From: Azospirillum ramasamyi
GTDB lineage: Bacteria > Pseudomonadota > Alphaproteobacteria > Azospirillales > Azospirillaceae
Assembly: GCF_003233655.1 (NCBI RefSeq)
Contig: NZ_CP029834.1
Location: 124,001-188,000 of the forward strand
Length of the DNA stretch: 64,000 nucleotides
Direction: 5' to 3'
Shown: in pieces, positions 16,626 through 24,874 of the stretch
Layout of the letters: each line of letters starts with the position of its first letter
Numbering within the stretch: position 1 is the stretch's first letter
Made by a program: the position numbers and the translations under genes
The notes under the pieces: generated by a model
The model's database searches: none
What the model was told of the DNA's origin: nothing
What the model saw: only the letters and a program-made list of their open reading frames with translations

Positions 16626-19600
16626 GTGTCGGGTCTGGGTGGCTGGATGGGACTGGCGGGATTGGGGCTGGCAGGATTGGGAATGGCGGGCGGCAGCGAA
16701 TCGGGGGCAGGCAGGTCGGAAGCCGGCAAGGCGGGCGTGGTGAGGATCGGCGTCGGCGCGCGTCTGTTCGGCGCGCTCGCCTTCAACGGTCTGGTCGCCT
16801 TCCTGATCGGGCTTGGCGCCTATATCGCCTTCGACGGCCTGCATGCCGGGATCACCAAGGTGACGTCGGAGCAGTTTCCGGCCGTCGTCGCCTCCGCCAA
16901 GCTGGAGCGCCAGCATCAGCGGATCATGCGCACCCTGGAACAACTGGCCCTGTCGGACGACAATTTCGGCCGTGAAACGATCAAGCAGGGGTTGGCGGAC
17001 CAGCTGGACGGCTATGACCGGATGCTGGCGGATATGGAATCCTCCGATGCGCCCCAGGCAAGGCGGATTGCCGGGCTGAAGCAGCAGCGCGACGAGATCC
17101 TGCGTCTGCGCGACGCCATCGACCGTGGCGTGACCGCCCGCGTCGCCGCCCGCCGCGCCCTGACCGACCGGTCGCGCGACGTGCGGCGGATGGCCGACGC
17201 CCTGGCGGAACCGGGACTGCGGGGGATCGACGACCTCGGCGTGCAGCGCTGGCTGGCGATGGCCGAGCGGCTGCTGTTCCTGATCGCGTCGGTCCATCAG
17301 ATGGAGAACAGCTTCGCCCTCGCCCGGCTGGCCGACAGCGCGGCGGCGCAGTTGGAGAGCCTTGCGGGTTCGGTGCCGCAAGGGCTCGCCGACGGCGTAT
17401 CGGATCGGTTGACCCGGCTGGCCGAGGCCATGCGAGGGGTGGTGGAGGGCGAGCGCTCCGTCTTCGGCCAGCGTCAGGCCGAACTGCAGGCGTCGGAGGC
17501 GCTGAACGGGCTGGTCGACCGCGCCAATCAGGTGTCGCTGGTCAACACCGGCCTCAACACCGGCATCTTCGTCGAGCAGACCAAGGCGGCGGAGGAAAGC
17601 CGCCAACAGGTGATCGAGGTGTCCACCACCTACACCCGCCTGTTCTTCGCCTCGGTCGGGGTGGTGATGCTGGGGATGGTTCTGTCGGTGCTGTATGTCC
17701 GGCGCAAGGTGCTGGCCCGCCTGTGGGCGGTCAGCGAGGCGATCCGCAACCGCACCGAAGGCGGCGGGGCGGAAGTGCCGGCGACCGGCGCCGACGAGAT
17801 CGGCGAGCTTGCGCGGGCGCTGCGCTTCTACATCCAGGAGACCGAGGACAAGAGCAAGGCCCTGCGCCGGAACGAGCAATGGCTGCGCACGGTGCTGGAG
17901 GCGGCGCCGGTCCCGCTGGTGATCTCCGGCCGCGCCGACGGCCAGATCCGCTTCGTCAACCGCCGCGCCGCCGACCTGTTCGAGGCCGCCGATGCCGGCG
18001 AACTGCTGGGCCGGCCGGACGCCAGCGTCTGGTACGTTCCGGCGGTGCGGGAGGAGTTCGTCCGCGACGTCTTCGCCAGCGGTCTGGCGCTGGACGTGGA
18101 GACGGAGCTGGTGACCCGCAGCGGCCGCCGGCTGTGGGGCCTGCTGTCCGGCATCGCCTTCGAATTCCAGGGGGAGGAGGTGCTGCTGAGTTCGGTGGTG
18201 GACATCACCCGCCGCCGCGAGGCGGAGGAGTTGCTGCGCCGGACCCAGGCCTTCCTCGACGCCGTGATCGACAATGTGCCGAGCGTGCTCTACGTGCTGG
18301 AGGGCGACACCGGCCGCGTCGTGCTGTGGAACCGGGCGGCGGAGGATTGCTTCGGCACCCCCCGCGCCGACATCGAGGACCGCACCCTGGCCGAGGTGCT
18401 GGGACCGGAAACCGGCCGGGCGCTGGCCGGCGGGGATCCCGGCTCCATGCGCTCGCTGGGCGTGGAGGAACTCGCGCTGGCCCGCAACGGCGAGACCGCG
18501 GTGTTCGCCCTGCAGCGCCACCCCTTCGAATGGTCGGGCGACGGCCGCTGCCGCATCATCTGCGTCGCCAACGACGTCACCGCATCGCGCCGGGCGCGGG
18601 AGGAGTTGCGCCAGGCCAAGGAGCGGGCGGAGCGCGCCGACGCCGCCAAGACCGAATTCCTCGCCACCGTCAGCCACGAGATGCGCACGCCGCTGAACGG
18701 CATCCTCGGCCTGTGCCGGCTGCTGCTGACCGGGCAGCTGCATGCGGGCGAGCGGCGCTACGCCATGTCGATCATGCGCTGCGGCCATGGGCTGCTCGAT
18801 CAGGTCAACGACATCCTCGATCTGCGCAAGATCGAAGACGGCAAGCTGGACCTCGACCCCGCGCCCTGCGCCCTGCTGCCGGTGCTGGAAGAGGTCGTTG
18901 CGACTGTGGAAGGACTGGCGAACGAGAAGGGGATCGACCTCGACCTCGACATCGCGCCGGACGTGCCGGAACTCGTGGTGGTCGACCGCCAGCGGCTGCG
19001 CCAGATTCTGGTGAACCTCGTCGGCAACGCGGTGAAGTTCACCGAACGCGGCGGGGTGGATCTGCGCGTCGATATCGAACAGGCTCCGGAACGTTCCGGG
19101 GGTGGAGAGACCGGCGAAATGCTGCGTCTCGCCGTGCGCGACACCGGCATCGGCGTGCCGCCGGAACGCCGCGCCGCCATCTTCGAGAAGCTGGAGCAGG
19201 CCGATCCCACCATCGCCCGGCGTTTCGGCGGCAGCGGGTTGGGGCTGGCCATCGTGCGGCACCTGCTGGACGCCATGCAGGGCAGCATCCGCGTCGACAG
19301 CGCGGTCGGGCTGGGAAGCGTCTTCACCGTCACCATCCCCCTGCGGCGGGTCGAGGAAATCGCCCTGCCGGCGCGGCGGCCGGGCCGGCTTCTGCCGGTC
19401 AGCCGGGTGCGGTCGCTGGCCCTGCTGCTGGTGGAGGACGACGCGATCAACCGGGAGGTGGCGCTCGGCCTGCTGTCCGACGCCGGCCATCGCATCACCG
19501 TCGCCGAGACGGGGGAGAAGGCGCTGGACCTGGCGGCGCGGCGGCGCTTCGACGCCGTGCTGCTGGACATCCGCCTGCCCGACATCGACGGGCCGGAGGT

Positions 19601-20222
19601 GGCGCGCCGCATCCGCGCCTTCCCGGATGCCGACCGGGCGGCGGTGCCGATCGTCGCGGTGACCGCCAACGTCTTCGCCGCCGACCGCGCCCGCTATCTC
19701 ACCGCCGGCATCGACGCGGTGATCGAGAAGCCGATCTTCCCGGAACGGCTGATGCATCTGCTGTCCAACGCCATCGCCGCGCGCGGGGATGGTGCGGGCG
19801 ATGGCGAGGATGCGGGCGAGGATGTGAGTGATGAGGCCGCCGTCGGGCTCCCCGCCGCCCGCCCGACCGTGGTCGGGGAGGATCTGAGCGACGAGATTCT
19901 GGAGCGCTACATCCGCTCCCTCGGTCCGGCGCGCTTCACCACCATCCGCGGGTTGCTGCTGGACTCCGCGCAGGAAGGGCTGCCCCGCCTGACCGCCGCC
20001 GATACGCCCGACGACGAGATCGAGGACATCGCCCATCGTCTGGCCGGCGCGGCCAGCCATTTCGGCCTGACCCGCTTCGTCGGGCTGATGCGCGCGGTCG
20101 AGGACTGCATGCGCGAAGGCCGCCGCGTCGAGGCCCAGGAGCTTGCCGCGACCGCTGAGTCGGTGTTCGGCCGCGGGCTTGCGGCGATGGACGCGGTGCA
20201 GGGGATGCTGCAGGGGGTATAA
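16626..20222 (+). CDS. TorS-like hybrid sensor kinase with PAS domains and Hpt
   Basis: An 1198-residue membrane kinase. TM1 is at about 46-70, a helical periplasmic domain spans about 70-338, TM2 is at about 339-360, then HAMP (ending ADEIGELARAL), two PAS domains (about 420-535 and 540-655), HisKA with His684 (TVSHEMRTPLNG), HATPase_c, a receiver with Asp981 (LLDIRLPD), and a C-terminal Hpt with His1137 (AHRLAGAASHFG). The layout matches TorS, apart from the added PAS domains. The response regulator at 21863 is the likely end point. The start is unclear: the GTG at 16626, an in-frame ATG at 16683 and a GTG at 16737 are all possible, and the first 35 residues are an odd Gly/Leu/Ala-rich run. 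Confidence 0.9.
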   Translation: MSGLGGWMGLAGLGLAGLGMAGGSESGAGRSEAGKAGVVRIGVGARLFGALAFNGLVAFLIGLGAYIAFDGLHAGITKVTSEQFPAVVASAKLERQHQRIMRTLEQLALSDDNFGRETIKQGLADQLDGYDRMLADMESSDAPQARRIAGLKQQRDEILRLRDAIDRGVTARVAARRALTDRSRDVRRMADALAEPGLRGIDDLGVQRWLAMAERLLFLIASVHQMENSFALARLADSAAAQLESLAGSVPQGLADGVSDRLTRLAEAMRGVVEGERSVFGQRQAELQASEALNGLVDRANQVSLVNTGLNTGIFVEQTKAAEESRQQVIEVSTTYTRLFFASVGVVMLGMVLSVLYVRRKVLARLWAVSEAIRNRTEGGGAEVPATGADEIGELARALRFYIQETEDKSKALRRNEQWLRTVLEAAPVPLVISGRADGQIRFVNRRAADLFEAADAGELLGRPDASVWYVPAVREEFVRDVFASGLALDVETELVTRSGRRLWGLLSGIAFEFQGEEVLLSSVVDITRRREAEELLRRTQAFLDAVIDNVPSVLYVLEGDTGRVVLWNRAAEDCFGTPRADIEDRTLAEVLGPETGRALAGGDPGSMRSLGVEELALARNGETAVFALQRHPFEWSGDGRCRIICVANDVTASRRAREELRQAKERAERADAAKTEFLATVSHEMRTPLNGILGLCRLLLTGQLHAGERRYAMSIMRCGHGLLDQVNDILDLRKIEDGKLDLDPAPCALLPVLEEVVATVEGLANEKGIDLDLDIAPDVPELVVVDRQRLRQILVNLVGNAVKFTERGGVDLRVDIEQAPERSGGGETGEMLRLAVRDTGIGVPPERRAAIFEKLEQADPTIARRFGGSGLGLAIVRHLLDAMQGSIRVDSAVGLGSVFTVTIPLRRVEEIALPARRPGRLLPVSRVRSLALLLVEDDAINREVALGLLSDAGHRITVAETGEKALDLAARRRFDAVLLDIRLPDIDGPEVARRIRAFPDADRAAVPIVAVTANVFAADRARYLTAGIDAVIEKPIFPERLMHLLSNAIAARGDGAGDGEDAGEDVSDEAAVGLPAARPTVVGEDLSDEILERYIRSLGPARFTTIRGLLLDSAQEGLPRLTAADTPDDEIEDIAHRLAGAASHFGLTRFVGLMRAVEDCMREGRRVEAQELAATAESVFGRGLAAMDAVQGMLQGV

Positions 20223-20230
20223 GGCCGCCT

Positions 20231-21652
20231 TTACACGATCGACAGCATCGCCGCCGCCGGTGCGTCCAACGCATCGGCGAGCGCACGCAGGCCGCGCGCG
20301 GCCTCGTCGCGGCTGCGGGGCATGCACAGCCCCACGCGCACGGCATGCGGGGCACTGGCGCGGCCCACGGCGAAGGCGTCGGCGCCGGTGACGATCACGC
20401 CGCGCCGCCGGGCCTCGCCGACGAAATCCTCGCGCCGCCAGGGCTCCGGCAGGACCAGCCACAGATGCTGTGCCGCCGAACTGCCGTGGATGGTGCCGGC
20501 CGGCAGGATGGAGCGGGCTAGCCGCTGGCGGGCCAGATCCTCCTCCCGCTGGGTAGCGACGATGCGGTCGGCGGTGCCGTCCTGGATCCAGCGCGCAACC
20601 ACCTCCGCCGGCAGGGCGGGGGCGGAATATTGCAGGGCGCGGATGGCCGTCTCGACGCGGGAGAGCAGTTCCGCCGGCGCGACGACGAAGCCCAGCCGCA
20701 GCCCGGCGGCAAGGCTCTTGGACACGCTCGACACATAGAGGGTGATGTCGGGGGCGATGGTCTGGATCGGCTGGGCGTCCGGCACCATGAAGCCGAACAC
20801 GTCGTCCTCGATCAGGAGCACGCCGTAACGGCGTGCGATCTCGGCGATTTCGCGGCGGCGGGCGGTGGGCATCACCGCCGCCGTCGGGTTCTGCAGGGTC
20901 GGCACCAGATAGACCGCCTTCGGCCCCAGCCGCCTGCAGGCGCTGTCGAAGGCGTCGGGCACCATCCCATGCTCGTCGATCGCAACCCCTTCCAGGTGAT
21001 AGCCCTGGGTCGCCGCCAGCGCCTTGGTGCCGATGTTGGTCAGCCGTTCCGCCAGGATGACGTCGCCGGGGCGGGCGACGGCGGCCATCGCCACCGCCAG
21101 CGCGTTCTGCGCCCCGGTGGTCAGCAGCACCGCATCGGCGGTCGTCTGCACCCGGTGCTGGCGCTCCAGCCAGGCGGCGACGGCGGTGCGGTGCTCGGGC
21201 AGTCCGGCATGCGGGCCGTAGCCGATCAGCGCCGCCGCGCGGCCGGAGTTGCCGATGGCCGCCAGCGTCTGGCCGAAGGCCTGCACCGCGACGGCATGTT
21301 CGGGGTGGACCGTCGTCATGTTGACGATGGCGGAGCCGGCCCCGGTATCTCCCGCCGAGGTTTCTCCGGCCGGCGGCCAGCCGAGCGGCAGGGGTGTCGC
21401 CGGCGGGCGCTGGCCCTGCACGAAGGTTCCGCGCCCGACCTCGCCGCCGATCAGGCCGCGCTTTTCCGCCTCCGTATAGGCGCGCGTCACCGTTCCCACC
21501 GTGACGCCGAGGCGGAAGGCGAGGTCGCGGTGGGTGGGCAGGCGGGTGCCGACCGTCAGCGTGCCCCCGGCGATGTCCTCGGCCAGCGCATCGGCGATGA
21601 CGCGGTAGAGCGGGCCGGCGCGGCCCTCCAGGTTCGGGGTCCAATTTGTCAT
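20231..21652 (-). CDS. MocR-family transcriptional regulator (GntR helix-turn-helix plus aminotransferase fold)
   Basis: A 473-residue regulator. The N-terminal GntR-type winged helix (about 8-75) includes PLYRVIADALAEDIAGG and RLGVTVGTVTRAYTEAEKRG. The fold-type I aminotransferase domain (about 100-470) has the PLP lysine in SSVSKSLAAGLRLG and the YLVPTLQNPTAAVMP segment. MocR proteins such as PdxR use PLP and an amino acid or amine as effector. It ends 9 bp from the TorS-like kinase on the opposite strand and is divergent from the TorR-like regulator, so it splits the phosphorelay genes. An inverted repeat overlaps its own start codon. No aminotransferase or pyridoxal gene lies next to it, so its target is unknown. 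Confidence 0.9.
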   Translation of the reverse strand: MTNWTPNLEGRAGPLYRVIADALAEDIAGGTLTVGTRLPTHRDLAFRLGVTVGTVTRAYTEAEKRGLIGGEVGRGTFVQGQRPPATPLPLGWPPAGETSAGDTGAGSAIVNMTTVHPEHAVAVQAFGQTLAAIGNSGRAAALIGYGPHAGLPEHRTAVAAWLERQHRVQTTADAVLLTTGAQNALAVAMAAVARPGDVILAERLTNIGTKALAATQGYHLEGVAIDEHGMVPDAFDSACRRLGPKAVYLVPTLQNPTAAVMPTARRREIAEIARRYGVLLIEDDVFGFMVPDAQPIQTIAPDITLYVSSVSKSLAAGLRLGFVVAPAELLSRVETAIRALQYSAPALPAEVVARWIQDGTADRIVATQREEDLARQRLARSILPAGTIHGSSAAQHLWLVLPEPWRREDFVGEARRRGVIVTGADAFAVGRASAPHAVRVGLCMPRSRDEAARGLRALADALDAPAAAMLSIV

Positions 21653-21662
21653 GAGTACAAAT
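21644..21662. promoter_or_regulatory. inverted repeat over the mocR-family start codon
   Basis: ATTTGT (21644-21649) and ACAAAT (21657-21662) flank a 7-base spacer that contains the start codon of the MocR-family gene. An operator at this position would fit autorepression, which is common in this family. This is a short repeat and the role is inference. Confidence 0.35.
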
Positions 21663-21862
21663 CTGGCATTGTCCCCTCGCTCTGACAAGTTCGGCGCGAT
21701 TGTCCCCATTCGCAGGCTCCCGGTGCCTCGCACAATCAGCGGATGCCATTGCAGGCGGTCCGTGTGCTCCACCTTGCTTGTGTCCGGTTGGCGGAACCGA
21801 TAGCTTCTGGCCGAGCGGCCGGCCGTCAATCCGCCGGCCATCGGACTCCGTCACAGGGCACA

Positions 21863-22558
21863 ATGAACACCATCGCGGTGGTCGACGACGATCCCATCAC
21901 CCGCGAGACCTTGAAGGCCTATCTGGAAGGCGAGGGGTATCGGGTGGTGCTGGCGCGCGATGGCGAACAGCTGTCGGCGCTGCTGGCGCGCGGGCGGATC
22001 GACCTGCTGCTGCTGGACATCCGGCTTCCCGGCAAGGACGGGCTGGCGGTGACGCGGGAACTGCGGGCCACCTCCAACATCGGCATCATCCTGATCACCG
22101 GCCGCTCCGACCGGATGGACCGGTTGATCGGGCTGGAACTGGGTGCCGACGACTACATCACCAAGCCGTTCGAGCCGCGCGAGATCCTGGCCCGCACCCG
22201 CAGCCTCCTGCGCCGCATCGCCAAGCCGGCCCGGCCAACCGGCGGACGGGTGAGGCGGTTCGACGGGTGGGAGCTGCATCTGGACAAGCGCCGCCTGCGC
22301 GACCCCGACGGCGAGGAAGCGCGGCTGACCTCGGCCGAGTTCGAGCTGCTGGCCGCCTTCGTCGAGAATCCAGGGCGGGTGCTGAGCCGTGACGATCTGC
22401 TGGATCTGACGCTGCGGGGCAACTCGGTGCCCTACGACCGCTCCATCGACCGGCTGGTCCGCCGCCTGCGCCGGGTGGTGGAGCCCGATCCCGCCGAACC
22501 CACCCGCATCGTCACCGTTCACGGCATGGGGTACATGTTCCAGGCCACGGTGGACTGA
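21863..22558 (+). CDS. OmpR/TorR-family response regulator
   Basis: A 231-residue regulator. The receiver (about 1-118) has the acidic cluster VVDDDP, phospho-acceptor Asp52 (LLLLDIRLPGKDG), a Thr in LITGRSD and the conserved Lys in DDYITKPFEPRE. The winged-helix DNA-binding domain (about 135-228) reads LTSAEFELLAAFVENPGRVL, then DRSIDRLVRRLRR and VTVHGMGYMF. It resembles TorR and is the probable acceptor of the TorS-like phosphorelay at 16626-20222. It is separated from that kinase by the MocR-family gene. AGGG lies 5 bases before the ATG. Target promoters are unknown; no terminal reductase or transport operon lies in the window. Confidence 0.93.
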   Translation: MNTIAVVDDDPITRETLKAYLEGEGYRVVLARDGEQLSALLARGRIDLLLLDIRLPGKDGLAVTRELRATSNIGIILITGRSDRMDRLIGLELGADDYITKPFEPREILARTRSLLRRIAKPARPTGGRVRRFDGWELHLDKRRLRDPDGEEARLTSAEFELLAAFVENPGRVLSRDDLLDLTLRGNSVPYDRSIDRLVRRLRRVVEPDPAEPTRIVTVHGMGYMFQATVD

Positions 22559-22578
22559 ATGCTTCCCTGATTTCGCTC

Positions 22579-22619
22579 CTGACGCCACTAAAGCGACTTT
22601 GCACGCGCTTTAGCGTCAG
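22579..22619. terminator. hairpin between convergent genes
   Basis: CTGACG plus CTAAAGCG (22579-22595, with a 3-base CCA bulge) pairs with CGCTTTAG plus CGTCAG (22606-22619). It lies between the TorR-like gene and the convergent coiled-coil gene. There is no clear T-tract, so its action as a terminator is likely but not certain. Confidence 0.5.
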
Positions 22620-22682
22620 ATGACCTCATTCGCCGGTCAGGCTTCGGCCGCATGAGCGGCCGGGGCCGCCGTCGCGGTTCAG

Positions 22683-22700
22683 AGCGGATTGCAGTCCGCT
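22683..22700. repeat. short inverted repeat AGCGGA...TCCGCT
   Basis: Arms AGCGGA (22683-22688) and TCCGCT (22695-22700) with a 6-base loop, followed by TTTAG. With the hairpin at 22579 it forms a double structure in the 164-bp convergent gap. The AGCGGA/TCCGCT arms and TTTAG echo the CTAAAGCG arms of the larger hairpin. Confidence 0.4.
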
Positions 22701-22722
22701 TTAGGAGGAGACGCCGCCCCGC

Positions 22723-23346
22723 TCAGGTCTGGGCGGGCGAGGCCCGGCGCTGCGGACGGGCGGTGGCCTCCTCCTCCGGCTTGGCGGGCTTGCGGAAGGT
22801 GCTGTGTTCGGAAATGCGGTTGACCGTCAGCCCGTTCAGGCGGCAGCCGGCGACCTCCAGGATCTCGAAGCCGGCCTTGCGGGGGAAACGGGCGGCCACC
22901 CGTTCGCGCGCGTCGCGTTCGCTGTCGGCGATCAGCAGGAAGCGGCGGATGCCGGACCAGCCGCGATGGCCCTGCTGGTCGACGAAGCTGACCGCGGTCG
23001 GGTGGAAGCGCACCGCGACCTCCCAGAAGCGGCCGGGGCGCGGCTCGTTCCGGTCGAACACGAAGTAGCGCTGCATGGCGGCGCCCTTCTTCTGGTCCAG
23101 TTCCAGGATGGCGGCCTGCATGTCGATTTCCGCCTTCTGGACGCGCTTTTCCATATCCGTATGGTGTTGGGCAAGCTGGCCATAGTCGGAGGCGACGTCC
23201 GCGACCTCCCTGGTCACGTCGTCCACCTTCTCCTTCAACTTGGACATGGCGACCCGGGTCAGGACCAACTGGCGGCGCCAATAGCGGTTGGACAGGACGG
23301 TCAGCACCATCAGGCCAAGTGCGAAATACAGCATCATGCCGGTCAT
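22723..23346 (-). CDS. membrane-anchored coiled-coil protein of unknown function (second of pair)
   Basis: A 207-residue protein with one N-terminal membrane segment (about 3-18, MMLYFALGLMVLTVL), a coiled coil of about 65 residues (30-95, heptads such as SKLKEKVDDVTREVADVASD), and a globular domain (about 95-175) with RYFVFDRNEPRPGRFWEV and RRFLLIADSERDARERVAAR. The tail is Pro/Ala/Glu-rich. It follows its sister gene by 27 bp and shares its plan. No family is recognised. A structural or scaffolding role at the inner membrane is a guess. Confidence 0.75.
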   Translation of the reverse strand: MTGMMLYFALGLMVLTVLSNRYWRRQLVLTRVAMSKLKEKVDDVTREVADVASDYGQLAQHHTDMEKRVQKAEIDMQAAILELDQKKGAAMQRYFVFDRNEPRPGRFWEVAVRFHPTAVSFVDQQGHRGWSGIRRFLLIADSERDARERVAARFPRKAGFEILEVAGCRLNGLTVNRISEHSTFRKPAKPEEEATARPQRRASPAQT

Positions 23347-23373
23347 CGAGCCGCTCCCATCATGCCGCCTTCA

Positions 23374-23937
23374 TCATGCTGCGGTCGCCTCCAACTCGGG
23401 ATCGGGGGCCAGAGCCAGCGGCACCACCGGCGAACTGATGACGCCGTTGCGCTGGGAAAAGCTGGCCCGCACCGTGCCGTGCGCCTGTTCGGCCGACGGG
23501 GCCGTGATGTGCGCGACGTTGCGGTATTCCCAGATCTGGCGCGAGAAGACGATGTCCTTGCGGTCCAGCTCGTTGAAATTGGGACCGACCGCCAACTGCG
23601 CCCAATAGACGTCGCCGTCGGAGTCCTGGTCGCCCAACTCGTGCACCAGTTCGATCTTGGAGAATTCCAGCGCCCGCAACTCGGTCAGCGCCTTCTGGCG
23701 GCGGCCGTTGAATTCGGTCAGGCGGGCTTGCAGGGCGGTGACGTCGACGCGCTTGCGCTCCGTTTTCTGGCGCCATTCGGCCAGCGCGGCGCGCTTCTTG
23801 TCGTATTGTCTCTGGTTCATCGCCTCGCGCGCCTTTTCGGCGCTGACGCGGCCGACATCCACCACGATCGACAGACCAAGCGCGGCGGCGCTGGTGATCA
23901 GAAGCAGCATCCCCAGGAACTCGGCCGAAATGACCAT
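23374..23937 (-). CDS. membrane-anchored coiled-coil protein of unknown function (first of pair)
   Basis: A 187-residue protein with an N-terminal membrane segment (about 6-26, FLGMLLLITSAAALGLSIVV), a Lys/Arg/Gln-rich coiled coil (about 35-100, including RAALAEWRQKTERKRVDVTA), and a C-terminal domain with DVYWAQLAVGPNFNELDRKD and SRQIWEYRNVAHI. GGAGGG precedes the ATG. It begins a two-gene operon with the gene at 22723-23346. The shared layout suggests the two proteins form a hetero-oligomer. No domain is recognised and the genes nearby give no functional hint. Confidence 0.75.
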   Translation of the reverse strand: MVISAEFLGMLLLITSAAALGLSIVVDVGRVSAEKAREAMNQRQYDKKRAALAEWRQKTERKRVDVTALQARLTEFNGRRQKALTELRALEFSKIELVHELGDQDSDGDVYWAQLAVGPNFNELDRKDIVFSRQIWEYRNVAHITAPSAEQAHGTVRASFSQRNGVISSPVVPLALAPDPELEATAA

Positions 23938-24097
23938 TCGCCCTCCGCCAGCCGCACCGTATGACCGCGCCGCTTCGACGACGCATGGTGCCATGGACCG
24001 CGGAGGGTCGCGATGCCCTCGCGACAACCCGCCGCACGAGGGCCGATCATACCATCGCGCTCTTTGCCGAGGTTGCCATTTTTAGCTCAATTAGGGG

Positions 24098-24168
24098 TAA
24101 ACCCGCCTTTTTTAGGAGGGTTTATGACCGGGCGCCGATCGGGCAAAGGAGTTCGGCGCCCGGTCATA
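24098..24168. terminator. two overlapping hairpins downstream of msrB
   Basis: A 16-bp perfect inverted repeat (24123-24138 with 24153-24168, arms from TATGACCGGGCGCCGA) has a 14-base loop. Its left end overlaps by two bases a second hairpin: TAAACCCGCC (24098-24107) with GGAGGGTTTA (24115-24124), one mismatch, T-rich loop. The pair starts 11 bp beyond the msrB stop and lies upstream of the coiled-coil operon. Termination of msrB is the simplest role. Confidence 0.6.
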
Positions 24169-24178
24169 GTTCTGTGGG

Positions 24179-24595
24179 TCAGCCGGACTTTTCCGAAGGC
24201 ATGAAAGACATGGCGACACCGTTCATGCAGTAGCGCTTTCCTGTCGGCTGCGGCCCGTCGTCGAAGACATGGCCGAGATGGCCTTTGCAGCTGGCGCAAT
24301 GGACCTCGGTCCGCGGATAGGCCAGCTTGTAGTCGGTGGACGTTTCCACCGCTCCCGGAATCGCCTCCCAGAAGCTGGGCCAGCCCGATCCGCTCTCATA
24401 CTTGGTGTCGCTGGTATAAAGGGGCTGCCCGCAGCCGGCGCAACGATAGACGCCCTGGCGCTTCTCGTCGTTGAGCGGGCTGGTGCCGGGATACTCGGTC
24501 GCGTGTTCGCGCAGAACCTTGAACTGATTGGGCGACAACTCCCGCTTCCAGTCCTGTTCGCTCTTGGCCGTGTTGGTCTTGTCCGATTCGGGCAT
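24179..24595 (-). CDS. msrB: peptide-methionine (R)-S-oxide reductase
   Basis: Reduces methionine-R-sulfoxide in proteins, a cytoplasmic repair of oxidative damage. The 138 residues are full length for MsrB. The two zinc CxxC pairs are present (CAGC and CASC), as are GSGWPSF, the segment EVHCASCKGHLGHVFDDGP, and the catalytic Cys123 in RYCMNG. GGAGACC sits about 8 bases before the ATG. It is a single gene divergent from the pentapeptide-repeat gene, and a strong hairpin follows its stop. Confidence 0.97.
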   Translation of the reverse strand: MPESDKTNTAKSEQDWKRELSPNQFKVLREHATEYPGTSPLNDEKRQGVYRCAGCGQPLYTSDTKYESGSGWPSFWEAIPGAVETSTDYKLAYPRTEVHCASCKGHLGHVFDDGPQPTGKRYCMNGVAMSFMPSEKSG

Positions 24596-24874
24596 TCAGC
24601 CGGTCTCCGCTGGTGGTGGTCGGTGTTTCAGACCCACTATATTGGTCGGACTTGCCGCTGTCCCAAGCGGATCGGGGGAGCGATCACGCGGCTGTGATGG
24701 CGGCGGTCCTATATCGGATCGGATCTGAGGCTGCGACAAAAGATTCTTGCCGGTCTGGCGAAGGTTCGAGGGGGACATGCCTTCCGAAATTGCATCGGTT
24801 TCGGTAACATCCCGGTTGCCAACAGTCCGGGACAGCGTGTCCGGGACGGCAATGCCGGGGCATCGACGCGCCGC

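Noticed and set aside
16587-21863. 1758-codon minus-strand open frame across three genes
   Set aside because: Runs antisense to the TorS-like kinase and out of frame with the MocR gene; no coherent domain.
24124-24204. Short ORF inside the hairpin downstream of msrB
   Set aside because: It consists mostly of the inverted repeat itself and has no independent support.
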